Shown here: positions 50,018 to 61,844 of the stretch, piece by piece
Layout of the letters: each line of letters opens with the position of its first letter
Position numbering within the stretch: position 1 is the first letter of the stretch
Source of the DNA: Azadirachta indica
Lineage: Eukaryota > Streptophyta > Magnoliopsida > Sapindales > Meliaceae
Reading direction: 5' to 3'
DNA: 64,000 nt
NCBI GenBank assembly: GCA_022749755.1
Contig: CM040448.1
Location: 372,001 to 436,000, forward strand
Notes under the pieces: generated by a model
What the model saw: only the letters and a program-made list of their open reading frames with translations
Told to the model about the DNA's origin: nothing
The model's database searches: none
Made by a program: the position numbers and the translations under genes

Positions 50018-50425
50018 TTAATCTGAATTGAGAAGATTCCGAAGCTCCATGTCGAACGAGAAATCATCAGTCCCAGGTGACCAAACCATAGAACTGGAAG
50101 TTTCTTGACCAAATGCATTCCCTGATAACAAGTTTCCCACCAGGATGTTTCATTTTTCTGTTGATGATCTGCCGGTGTACATGGTTTGCAAAGTTTTTAA
50201 TCTCCTAACTGCATGTTATTTGAAGTTGTAGCTTTGCCGGTCACCCATGGTGAGTATTCAGAGAAGGTCCGAGGTTGTGGTTGTATTATGTCAACTTTTT
50301 CAGGCTTAAGAGCTTGTCCTTTCACATCTTCATTATGATCATCCTTTTTGCGCAAGTGCGAGTTCCAGTAGTTCTTCACGTCATTTGCTGTTCTTCCCAG
50401 AAGCCTGCCCACGATCAAAGACCAT
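50018..50425 (-). pseudogene. R2R3-MYB subgroup 6 fragment, locus B: third exon only
   Basis: A normal acceptor (GCACAG) at 50426-50431 leads into the rest of R3: [20 protein letters not shown], with the ANDV tetrad, and then the subgroup 6 motif [16 protein letters not shown] at 50197-50199 ends the frame, but homologous tail sequence follows in the same frame (ETSWWE) and, after a missing base, in another (GQETSSSMVWSPGTDDFSF, ending ELRNLLNSD-stop at 50018). So it carries one nonsense codon and one frameshift. Exons 1 and 2, which hold R2 and most of R3, were not found in the roughly 5 kb upstream on this strand. It is closer in tail sequence to locus A than to C. The fragment lies between inverted-repeat arms, suggesting that rearrangement removed its 5' half. 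Confidence 0.88.
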
Positions 50426-51254
50426 CTGTGCGCAAGTTATTAACAAGTTCAACCACAAGGTCGTATGTGAGCTTATAACAATGACAATAAAAGAAATGAG
50501 GTAGAATTGCCCGATATCCCCTACTTTTAGGTCTAGTACTCCATCACTCCCGTAAACTTTATTTAACAATACTTTATCACCCCACGCTCATTATGTGATT
50601 GACATCTGTCACATTTTAGGGACAATTATGTATATTTAAACGGTTATGTATACGAGTGTATAAAAAGTGACAAATGATAACTGCACAATATGTGCATTAG
50701 AATTTTTAAAAAAATAAAAATAAGAAACAATATTTTAATAACAGCAATATTTTATCACCAAAATTAATTTGTATAAATATTTGAATTTATAAATGTTTTA
50801 AATAATTTATTAATAAATTAATTTGAAATTTTACACTAATATATCTTTCGATAAACATTACTTAATTCCTATAAATACTTAAATTTATAAGAATTTTAGA
50901 TAATTTATTAAAAATTTAATTTAAATTTTATACTATTATATTTTTGGATAAATGTCAATAAATTAAAATATAATATTATACTATTCATTTTTTTTATAAA
51001 TGTTAATTAATTTATATTAATATCCAAACGATAAAGTAATCTAAATGGATTTAAACTTTATGCCTATTTTATCAGTGTTGACCACTATTGTTAATATAAT
51101 TAGATTCCAAATTTTTTGACCTATATTAAATTATAGTTTTCTTCCCAAAAAAAAAAAAAAAGACGGGATGAGGCCAAAAATGATTAAAATAATAGCGGCC
51201 ACTATGTGACTATTACACCGGTGGCGAGTGGTAATACAAGGCCACCATCGTTGG
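50426..51254. other. Spacer between MYB B exon and right inverted-repeat arm
   Basis: Begins as the former intron 2 of MYB B, then becomes an AT-rich stretch from about 50510 of unknown origin whose opening (GATATCCCCTACTTTTAGG, then CTCCATCACTCCCGTAAAC and TATCACCCC) recalls the C-rich ends of the MITE in the fructokinase intron, though no matching far end was found. The last 80 bases are GC-richer. No gene. Confidence 0.45.
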
Positions 51255-51680
51255 GTAGAAGTTTCTGTTTAAGTCATATATCGATAAAATTAATAATCCT
51301 AAACATCTAGGACTGTTATTGGGTGATGAATTGAAAGTACTGTAGGAGGGATGACAACTATGCAACCTAAGATTTTTCAGTACATCTGCGGTGATTCATC
51401 ATCACTCTTAGAAAATAGAAACTCTAAATTAAACTTCCTAGGGTATACGAGTTTCACCAAAGTACAAAACTGGCTCCCATGCCGGAGCCATCACCCTTGA
51501 TTAAGGGTTACGTTTCCAAATCTTGGTATGATGAAAATGTATCTCCAAAATTATGAAGATGAGTGATTTCCGTAAAGATTTTATTGCGTTCGGCACTTAA
51601 TAGCTTCAAAGTTACAAGAATATTTACAGTGCAAGAAAGATAAAATAAAAAAGTTAGATATGTAGGCCATGATTACAGAA
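51255..51680 (-). repeat. Right arm of the inverted repeat around MYB locus B
   Basis: Inverted counterpart of 49416-49875, containing for example GTAGGAGGGATGACAACTAT and GCCGGAGCCATCACCCTTG. It lies where the 3' flank of an oppositely oriented MYB would be expected, but no such gene precedes it. Confidence 0.85.
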
Positions 51681-54600
51681 TATATGTTCCCAATTAAAGT
51701 AAGCTCTTGATAGTGGACTCTACCATTAATAGCCGTACGTTGGAAAGATCCTTGATTGAGGATGGATGAGATAAGATCATGATGCTGGAATCCCTCTTCC
51801 TAAAGTCATGCGTACGCCATATTTTACGTAGGTATGTGAGGAAGGCCGATAAGAATTACAAAAAAGATGGAAGAAAAGACAACAAAGAGTTTCTCAATCT
51901 TTCTCAGGCATGAAATACAACGAACAAGGTGCAAATACCAACATTGTACAGAAAGTTCATAATTTAATTTGTACGTTTTCTCATTGCTTTCACAAAATTT
52001 AATTTCTTATGTTTAGATCTCAATGCAAAGATAACTGACATCAAATGCTGCACGACTTCTAATACAGCAAAGGGAGCAATTTAGTAAATGTCCCAATAAG
52101 AGAGCAATTTAACGACTACACCAAAAGTTAACATATATATTGTAATAGAATTAATGTCAAGGGATATTTGTCAAACTTTAGGGGTCGTTGATAAGCTAGT
52201 AGGTCAAGAAACAAGGTGGTATCAAGTTCTCTCCCCTTTTAAAATAATATTCTTCTACTACTGTTGAAGAAATAATATGTGATTAATGAAGAAAAGAAAC
52301 TTAGTGTTTGTGTCTAAGGTGATACGTGATAGTCTCGTAACCTTAACCGATTCTCCAGCTTAAATCTGTTTATTTTTAATTTTTTTTATCTCTAATTAAA
52401 AATTAGAATTTTTCACCACATAGTAAAAGTAAAAGCAATGCATTCGGATTGGAGATGAAAAAATCCCAAGTGGTTTAGGCCTTAGGGGCTCAAATGAGAT
52501 AAAATTTTATCCCATTAGATATCATTAAAATTCTTTTGAAAAGGAGAAAAAAAAGGTTCAATAGCAAGTTGTAAAGCGACAAATGGGATCTCTCTGTATG
52601 GTCTCATACAAGTGACAGAACAGCCAATAATATATAGTATATAATTACAAATCTGAAGGGAATGACAATTTGGAGGGTGATGCAGTTGAGAAGGATCTCG
52701 AGAATGATGTTTCTTCTAAGATGGGTATGTTAATACGATAAAGATTGAGATGGTGCCATGTGTTGGGGTTGGATTCAATATGAAAAGGTCATAGTTTTGC
52801 CACATTAAATTGAAAGCAAGATTTAGAAAAAAAAAAAAAAAAGAAAAGAAGATCTCGCCAAGAAAGTGAACTATATGGGAACTTTAGTCGAGCGAAAATT
52901 GGAAAAAATCAAAAGTTTTTTGATAATAGCTCATTCTTGCAAGATAAAATGGTGACAAAGTTAGCTAATAACTTGTGGGAATACTTGTGATCAAAATTAC
53001 CTTCTGAATACTAAATGTCGGGAATCTAAAAGAAAAGTAAATGCACCATCACTTCATCTTCCTTCACTGAGTAGCGGCATAATGATTTTGAGCTCAAAAT
53101 ATTTCAATGTCTCAAACAAGACCCAAAATGCTTCAAACGTTTAAAACCTAGACATTCATGTAATTTATCTCTTTTTCTTCTTCACTCCCCGCCCCAAATC
53201 CAAATTTTGTTTTATACAAGGAGGAGCTTTTAAAAGTTCTTGAAATCTTAATATTTTTTTCGGCTTATTTTTATTGGGCCACTCGTAATTGTTGCATCAC
53301 TAAAATATATAAGTGGGCTTGATCCTTTTTCATTAAAAATTTATGCAACAATTCTCTTCATTACTTTTTCCTTTTAAAAGTACCCAACAATAAGAAATCC
53401 AAGCTCATGTAAAATGAGAAATTTATAATCAAAGAGAAGTCGTTGGGAAGAAATCATGGTCACAACGAAGTGGCCGTGAGATTTAAGTAAAATCACTGAG
53501 TGAGATAAATGTATAATTAGAGATAGTGTATTATTAGAGATGCTGTAGAATAGATTCTTTATCGGTTGAATCGAATCACTTTAGTGGGTGCATTTGCAGG
53601 CTAGAAGTGAGAAATAAGCCTACAGTTAAATCTAAGCGGTAGCGTGTAAGGTGAGAAAATCCGCTCGACTGTGAAAGAATTAAAGATTAGAAAGATTTTG
53701 TCTTGTGTCATAATATTAACGTGATTGTATAAGCACTCTAATTATGAATATAATGCAAATGTTTTTTCTACGTTGTATTACCGTTGACTAAGAAAAAATA
53801 TGCATGCTTATTGTCAACCATCTGCAGGTATGCCTTCATACACAAATTGAGTTTTATATCTGCATTTAGAATGCAGATCATTTTGTGGCATTTAGATTGG
53901 TATAGATTGATTTTATCAGTCCTTTAATCCTAGCTATCATATAATCATCTTTGGTGTGCATTCAACTGTGCTACATTTTAGTTCTCAAACTCTTTTGTTG
54001 CAATATTAACTCATCAGTTGTATTTTAAAATTTCGAAAAAATGCAACAAAAATTTAAGAAAAAAATAAAATTTTTAAGAATTACAACAGAAGACTAGAAA
54101 AAATATTCAGCAAAATTGAATGTAGGTAATATGACCCAAGATTTAGACCCAGATAGAATGAAAGTTCAGCTTAAGTTAACGTGCTATTGTGAATACGTAT
54201 CCCATGTAATGTGGCTTACTTTTGTCACCTAATTCCGCAGTGAAAAAAAAAAAAAACTTGGAATTGATATATACTGCTTTTGTAAATTAAAGAAAATAGA
54301 CGGTATTTATGCTTGAAATATAATTTGTTTTTATGAGTATACAGATATATAAAAATTTCTTGGCGTATTGAAGTTGCATGATTGTGTTGCTTTAACGGAC
54401 AAACAAGCTTCTTACAAATCATGAGAGGCCTAGTTATTGCGACGTACAGATCTCTGTGGTAAAAGCTTTGTAAACGTATTTGCTGTGCTGGATCGATGCT
54501 ATTAGTCGGCCAGATGTACACTGTGAGTCTTTACAGCTAATGAAAGTGTTAGTTTAAGAGACAGAACAGCTTCCAAACTCACATAATGGCAAACAGGAAA

Positions 54601-56259
54601 AGACCTGGTGGACCAAAATGCATGATTGTAAACAACATATACTTTCTATACAATGCACGAAATGCAAAGAGCTGGCTACATATTCGGACTCAATTGCTTT
54701 AGGGCACTTATTAGCTTCTAAGGTGTTTGAATATTTCAATAGATTGAAGCATGGAACTTCTGCACACCGGCTGATGAAGGATCAACTGAACTGTTAGTTT
54801 GCGATATTTTAGGGTTTTGAGACTTAAAGTAGTGAGAAATAAAATGAACGTTCAACATCAACATTGTTAAGATCTTCATCTTCAGCTCTTTTTTTTTTTC
54901 TTTTTCATATATATGTAACTAATACCCCACTGCCCCTATTGCTACACATTCCTAAATTATACACCAAGAATTTTTTGCCATTCATTAATGCAAAAACTGG
55001 TGGGCCGAAATTTTCTTCTAGGTGGCCATATACTTCAAAATATCGATCTCCAACCTCCTTTCAACACATTTAAGACCAGAAACCAGGACCAACTTGTGAA
55101 AATTCAATAAGAATGGGCGCATATGACCGCATTCGTCCGAGTTGTCTCTTTCAAGATAATTGCTCCATTGCCCATTTTGGCTTTTCTACTGATGATGATA
55201 GTTCATATTTGCTTCATCTTTCTTTCAACTACATAGAGCGACAAACTATTCGCAAAGCCTTTTCTTGCTTTAATGGGAAAAACACTTTTTGTGAATGGAA
55301 CTCTCGTCGATCAAAGTAAGTAAATGATGAGTGTTCTTGCTATTAAATAGTGGAATGCTCATGCACTACGGCGGCATATCTCAATGGAAACTCTTATTAA
55401 CGTGTAATAATAATCTCCACTATCAAGCATTTTGCAATTCAACAAGATAGTGTTTCTCGCAAATGAATAGTCCTCAACATCATTGGAACAGACAAACATG
55501 AAATGATATGATATCTACTTGTGGGTCATGTAATTAACTAATTGTCAAATCATTTGCTGGTGCGGCAGATTTCTAATATCAGTGGTTTGACTTAAGCAAT
55601 AATCTCTGTAGTTTTTTATGGCAATATTCGTCACTTATTTATTGATTTATTACGTTCAGTTGTTCCAAATTCTGTTCATGAAAGCAATGTTAATTGTAAA
55701 TTTTATGGTATAAATTTGTTGACGTGTGATGCTCTCCACCGATCAACAGCTTCGCAGATACAACAACTGGGGAAGGCGTTAAATATTGTCTTTGTCGACC
55801 AACGGACAATATGTTAATCTCATAAATACGATATGACCGTTGAGCAGACAAATCATTGCATATGTACTAAATAAATGGTGAAGCCAAACGATGTATGCAA
55901 TTGATTTGTGGACCATCAACGTATTCTAAAGGACAGACACTTTACAAGAGTAATCAGCTGTAAATTAAGTAGGGCAGAATTTTCTTGTGGAATTGTAGAA
56001 GTAATATTTGAGCTTTGTCGATCATTTGCAAAATAGATAAGGGTTAGAAATGGGAAATACTTTCACTCTTTTACTCAGCAAAAAGAAATGGGAAATTTTC
56101 TATTAATTTAGCCTTTTTTTATCTCAATTTTCATAACCTTCATAATTTTCTTTTATTTTTAATCAAATAAACATAACTTGGATAAAAACATCCTCATAAC
56201 CACATTTCATATACAATTTTCGATATTTTCTAGTGCAGCTGAACTTGAAACCATTATTA
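51681..56259. other. 4.6 kb intergenic region, no gene recognised
   Basis: Several short frames occur (54225-54521, 54554-54739, 54864-55073, 55113-55319), none with a recognisable domain, start context or intron structure. The composition is less AT-extreme between 53.4 and 55.9 kb, so an old transposon or decayed gene is possible. MYB exons 1 and 2 on the minus strand were looked for and not seen. Confidence 0.5.
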
Positions 56260-56690
56260 TAACTACTCTCGAAACTTTAATTTATTATGCACTCGAAATT
56301 ATACTTTTAGCATAATGAAAATCTAACTTTCAAACATTGCTTAATTTATGATTTTAACTTAAACTGTACTTGAAAATAGGATTTCTAGCATGCTTAAAAG
56401 TAAGATTTCAAGTACGCTAAAAACTAAAACTTTTAGCACACTCAAACTAGGATTTCAAGTGCGCTGAAAACTAAGATTTCTACTAACATACTTGAAATTA
56501 GGGTTTTGAACATGATTTAAATTATGGTTTTGAGTTGAATCATGTTCAAAATTAAGGTTTCAAGTTAAATCGTATTCAAAACTAGGATTTCGAGTTAAAT
56601 AGTGTTCAAAACTAGGGTTTTTAGCACGTTAAAAAGTGAAAATTCAAACATAACATAAATTATAGTTTCAAGTTAAGTTGTATTTGAAAG
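56260..56690. repeat. Degenerate minisatellite, about 30-bp unit
   Basis: Three clear units at 56538-56567, 56568-56597 and 56598-56627 follow the pattern AATCGT(A/G)TTCAAAACTAGG then TTTCGAGTTA. More diverged units (CTAGGATTTCAAGT, TTAGGGTTTTGAACATG) extend on both sides. The unit contains AGGGTTT-like words reminiscent of plant telomere repeats, but the array is not telomeric. Confidence 0.75.
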
Positions 56691-59349
56691 TATCACTACA
56701 AAAAATATGTTAAATTTTGTTAAATGTAGTTGTTAATTAAAGATAGTGTCGTCTAAATATTTGATGTTTGGCTAAAAATAAAAAATTTCTATGTGACTGT
56801 TTATAAAAATTACCTTTAAATAGTGGTTAAAAAGAAAATTTTCTTTAAAAAAAATTAAAGTATTAAAATGTGACACTTTATACATACATATGGGATTTAT
56901 ATAAAAATTAAGGACTTCATAGATATACATTTCCTTCCATCAAACGGTCCCAATGCACTTAAGAGAATCTCCCGTTTTGCCGTTGTTTTGAGATTTAGTA
57001 TACATTGTTATTACTAGTAGACCTCTTACAACATGGAAAGTTGGCCGAATCCAATTTCAGTAGTTTCACATGATCGACGGCTAAAATAAATAATAAATAA
57101 ATCAAAGCGTTACAAAATGACAAAAAGAAAAGGGAATTTAATTCGCTTTTTGATTAAATCACGAAGCTTTGATCCCTACCATAAAAGTGAGGATCAAATA
57201 ACTCTTTGATGGCAGATTTGACGAGAAAGCTAAGGAGGCCTGATGGAAATTTGGGGCACTCGCAATTTGTACATGTGCTGCTATCAAATGCATGCACACT
57301 CCATTAAGCCCACTACCTAGGATTCTTCACTTTAGCTGGACGTTAGGTACCGTATGTCATTCATTTAATAATCTTTTCCCTTCGCTTCATTATTTAATTA
57401 TCTCATTTTATTCAAAATTATCAGGCTATATTATCATTCACATTTAGTTTTTTGAAAAAAAAAATGGGAACATAAATTTTTTTATACAAAAATGACAAAT
57501 TAATTATAGTGTTTTTGTTTTGATTTATGTTAGCGAAGTAATGAAATATAAAACCAATGAAACAGTAGGCTTTGGTGGATTTAATTACAATATTTTGGCA
57601 TAGCATATTTTGATCTCTCCCTTAAATTGTATCATTATATATTCCCAACTATCACACGCATTTAATTTTCTTATCAACTAATTTCTTCGGCAAGCTTGAT
57701 GGAGCCTCACCTTTTCCGCTATGCTACTGCTTTTTCTCTATACTATGCGTTTAATCCAGAACTCTTCTGCTTTTTAATGGGTAGTAATGCATTCATTTGC
57801 TGGGGAAGTCGAGCAAATATATATACATATATATCATGTGTGGATATTATTTCAACTGCTGAACTAATATTTTGGCAGCATATATTGATGAGCCAAGATT
57901 CCAAATTCAACGTGGATATATAATCATCCATAAGTTTCAAAACAACTGCTTTATTGAAAAATATTGGAGTAGTAGCTCATAAGTATTGGTCATGTTGAAT
58001 GTTAGGTAAGCCACTGGAGTGACTGGATTTCGTAACAAAATGTTTGATGTTCTATAACATCATCGCGGCTATATTACCAAAAGCTAGTTATATGTACATT
58101 GAAGGCATCCTTTAAGAAGATACGGCTATTTGAGTAGACAACTGACATATGCAAGTTGTACGATAAAGCATGTGCTACGTGCTTACGCATTTACACTGTA
58201 TAGTTTTGATTTTGATAATTGTTTTTTTTTTTCAAATTTAGAAATTTGAGTAGATGGAAGCATATGATCAATCCAAGCACAATAGCTAAGTTTAGTAACT
58301 GTCGATTCATGGGTGTCACTCTTTGATAGCATGTTTTCAGTCTCAAGTTGATAATTACTATATTTATAATTGATAATATGGGTTAATAACATTTTCGTCC
58401 CTAAGCATTAAAATGCTCAATTTATGTAGTCCTGACGCTACATTGATGTAACAATAACCATATGCTTTACAACTTTATAATTGGAAACTATTTAGCATTT
58501 TGACTCTTGTAGGAACACCAACTTAGTAAATGAGAAGGAATTTCTTTTGGGAGGCTTAAACTACGAAAATTTAAGCCAATTCAAAGAGCCCATCCAATTA
58601 ACTTATGAGAGAATTGTAATTAAAATATGAGAAATTATTATTATGTGGGTGATACTCTTTATATCCTAAAACTAATTTGAACGCCCATAATTAAATAAAG
58701 TTTTATATTATAAAATATTCACAATTTAATTTACTGTTAAAAATATTTTTATACTACTATATAAAGTATATTATTTTGGACACTGTTTAAATATATAATT
58801 ATCTTATTAAAAAAATGTTATAGAGGTATATTTCAAATTAACATATCTACCCATGGTATAAGGGATTAGGTAGTGAAAACCTACTCCTCAACTTGAGATG
58901 GTTTGAGGCCCTACACATTTTTTTTTTAGTATTATACAATTATATTTATTATTTCAAGTCCAGTAGACCATATCTTAGGGCCGGGATTTGTATGTCCTTT
59001 TTTTTTAATTATATAATTACATGTACTATTTAGACTCAAACTTTTTCAATCGGAGACCTCCTACATAATTGTGAGATTGCTCGTTTTCCTTCAATTCTTT
59101 GAAGTGGAGGTAATTAAAAAATCTTATAGAATGTGATTAAATTTATGGAGTACAATATCATAGTCATCATTTATACTCCTACGAAACTTTTAAATTTAAT
59201 GTAAATGTTAGTATTTCAAAAAATAAATATTTGATATTTATAAATAATCTGAACTAAATGCCTCAGATAAATTGAAAGACTATTATATTATAACAACCAA
59301 TTATCATAAAAAAGAACAAAATATTTGATTAGTTAGATATATTTGTAAT
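56691..59349. other. Intergenic region left of MYB locus C
   Basis: No gene recognised. CACTACAAAAAATATG at 56694 resembles the end of a CACTA transposon, but the partner end was not found. Short frames at 57421-57606, 57696-57940 and 58183-58392 have no recognisable features. Confidence 0.5.
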
Positions 59350-59580
59350 AAGGATAGAATCAATAACTTGTTTTTACACAATTTTTTATATTAACTGTAA
59401 ACTATTGAATTTAGATATATATTAACGATTGAGATTACATCTAATATATGTATTAATTATAAATGCATCAATTATGCATTATTTACATATTCAGATGTAA
59501 TATCAATGATTAAATATACCTAAATTTAAGAGTTTACAATCAATGTAAAAAATTATGTTAAGAAAAAGGACATTTATCCT
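59350..59580. mobile_element. Foldback (hairpin) MITE of about 230 bp
   Basis: The two halves are inverted copies over about 85 bases with a short loop near 59462-59482. Left arm CACAATTTTTTATATTAACT then GTAAACTATTGAATTTAG; right arm (reverse complement) CATAATTTTTTACATTGATT then GTAAACTCTTAAATTTAG; both continue with GATATTACATCTGAATATGT-type sequence. It contains no coding frame. Outer limits near GGATA on both sides are approximate. Confidence 0.75.
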
Positions 59581-59655
59581 GTCACTTCTATCTGAAATCA
59601 ATGTAAAAAATTATGTTAAGAAAAAGGACATTTATCCTGTCACTTCTATCTGAAG
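59540..59655. repeat. Perfect 58-bp tandem duplication
   Basis: Two adjacent copies, 59540-59597 and 59598-59655, that appear identical base for base (begin TCAATGTAAAAAATTATGTT, contain AGGACATTTATCCTGTCACT). The first copy begins inside the right arm of the foldback element. Identity suggests a very recent event or an assembly artefact. Confidence 0.9.
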
Positions 59656-59955
59656 AAATAATATGGATGTTCAAACTTGTACAAAGAGCATATTTTTTAA
59701 GGAGATGAAATTAAATGCACTGCTGATTGACATGTGGTTACGAACTTATGTAAGTTTCCCTTTCATGCAAAGCAATTGGAGCGAAATTATTTCCTCTTTG
59801 GGTAAAATATCACGGTAAATATATTCTTTATGGGGACAATAGCGCTTTATATAGCGTTAGCTGTTGGAAGATGGCAAGTCCACGTATTGTATATAAGTTG
59901 GCTCGGAGTAACGTTGTAAGATAGGACAAATTAGTAGAGCTTAAGTTTTGAAAGC
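59581..59955. other. Upstream region of MYB locus C
   Basis: Beyond the tandem duplication, about 300 bp of former promoter. CTTTATATAGC near 59848-59858 resembles a TATA box about 100 bp before the ATG at 59956. Confidence 0.5.
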
Positions 59956-60607
59956 ATGGTGGATTCTGTATGATTGAGAAAAGGGGCGTGGACAGAAGAA
60001 GAAGACAATCTTCTGAGAAAATGCGTTGAAGTCTATGGAGAAGGAAAATGGCATAAGGTTCCTCAAAGGGCAGGTAAATATATATATATACACATTAAAG
60101 TTCATAGTTCTGTGAGTCATTGTAATAGTAATTAAAACTTAAACATTGATGCATTATTGTTGACTTGAAGGCTTGAACAGGTGCAGAAAAAGCTGTAGAC
60201 TAAGGTGGTTGAACTACCTAAAGCCAAATATTAAGAGAGGAGAATTCGGAGCAGATGAAGTTGATCTGATGGTTAGGCTTCACAAGCTTCTTGGAAACAG
60301 GCAAGTGCATATTATATATCAAGTTTCATAAGACATGTTTCCACTAAATTTACAGAGAGGTCCTGCAACGAAGATGAATGATCACACGAAGGCACTTGTT
60401 GCGCAAAAAAAAAAAATTATTGTACTATATTATCTTCTAATTTCTTAAAGTTGGAAAAAATTATCTAAGGATGAGATCAATAACAATATGTCCATGAGAG
60501 ATCTTGAAGCTTGATAAGAGCATGTCACGAAAATTCTCATGGTCGTCAAGAATTTTTAATTTTTAAACTTTGTGTTGTGATTCTCTGGGAGAACTTAAAC
60601 TTAAACG

Positions 60608-60652
<45 letters not shown>

Positions 60653-61386
60653 AATGTTCACGTTCACATTTAAGATGAACAAGAAACTGTCATATTTACA
60701 TTCATACAATATAGTCGGTGCGTCTAGGCGTGTATTGGGTATTTGTACGATATTTATTGAGAACTGCTGTTGTGTACAATCACACAGTTAGGGCATCATT
60801 TATATCTATTTTGCCATTTTATGTAGGTGGTCACTGATTGCTACTAGAATTCCAGGAAAAACATAAAATGATGTGAAGAACTACTGGAACACTCATATGC
60901 ACAAGAATATTGTTTCCAAAAACAAGAAGAAGGCAAGCACTGAAACCCCAAAGATAGTAAAAAACACCACGTAATAAAGCCTCATCCTCGAACCTTCTGC
61001 AAAAAGTATTTCACCTTTGTCGAGGCAAAAACTCACAGTTGTGGAAAATGTTCAAGTTCAACTAAACGACACTCTGAGCAACAGCAACAGCAATCCATGT
61101 CCAACATTTACAGTTGATGAAGCACTGGAAAATGGAAGTAATGTCGAGGGGTGGGAGAGCTTCTTAGATGAAAAGGAAGGGAGTGGTAGTGAAGGAAGCA
61201 GGAAGCAGTACTTGCTTTACAAATGACACAGGGGGAGAGCCCATCAGAAGCCTCAGGATTGAAGAAATTGCACCAGCTGTTAGTAAAACAGAGACTGGAG
61301 ATATTGCTGTTGAAGTTAGACAGAATCGATGGGATGATACCTGTTTTGATGCTGATTCCTGGAATAACATTTTTAGTGAAATTTAG
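59956..61386 (+). pseudogene. R2R3-MYB subgroup 6 pseudogene, locus C
   Basis: Exons 59956-60073 (118 nt), 60171-60300 (130 nt) and 60827-61386 match locus A exon for exon in length and phase. The sense sequence gives [37 protein letters not shown], the bHLH-binding signature DL..R...L......L...R and KNYWNTHM. Lesions: TGA at codon 6 (59971-59973), TAA at codon 96 (60864-60866) replacing the Ala of the ANDV motif, further stops at 60972-60977 with a frame change just before KPHPRTF (the subgroup 6 motif), and another frame change near 61200 before a WDDTCFDADSWNNIFSEI tail. Intron 2 starts with GC (CAG|GCAAGT), as in locus A. It lies on the opposite strand to A and B. It cannot make a full MYB. 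Confidence 0.9.
60607..60652. repeat. (CT)n(AT)n compound microsatellite in MYB C intron 2
   Basis: About eleven CT units run directly into about twelve AT units within the second intron of MYB locus C. Confidence 0.9.
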
Positions 61387-61844
61387 GACAAATTGATTTA
61401 TTCACGTCTATTTTCAATATTAAAAATCATGTTAAGTAGTAAATAATTTTAATTGTTTGTTTATATGATTTTTTATTTATTAAATTATGAACTTATTATG
61501 TACATGGTACTTAAGGATAATATATCCTATCTAATAAACAACTACTAATATTCTCAACATGAATCCAACTTTTTATTTTTAGGGACTGCATCTTATATTC
61601 AAGAAGAAAATACGCTTCTTTCAAAAAAAAAAAAAAAAAAAGGAAGAAAAGAAAGTACGCCCAATCCAGCATTAATGCTGTACGGTAAAATAGAGTTAAA
61701 TTATGTTAAAAAGTTTAAGATATTTGTGAATTTGATTATAATTATTTGACAAGTTATTTAAGTTTTATTTAGAAATTTATGTATTTACTTATTTAACTTT
61801 GAGTTATTTAGTATAGTAAATTTTCTTTTATATAAATAGAAAAA
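61387..61844. other. 3' flank of MYB locus C
   Basis: AT-rich and non-coding, with an A homopolymer of about 19 bases near 61623-61641. Confidence 0.5.

Noticed and set aside
50510..50590. C-rich start of a second MITE related to the one in the fructokinase intron
   Set aside because: Only a loose resemblance of one end; no inverted far end or target duplication could be identified.
55113..55319. 68-codon frame on the plus strand
   Set aside because: No recognisable domain, no splice context and no conserved motif; probably chance.
56694..56709. CACTACAAAAAATATG, resembling a CACTA transposon end
   Set aside because: A good match to the typical end, but no partner end nearby, so no element could be delimited.
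61168..61386. 72-codon frame as an independent small protein
   Set aside because: It is the tail of MYB locus C in a shifted frame; the ATG has no promoter of its own.
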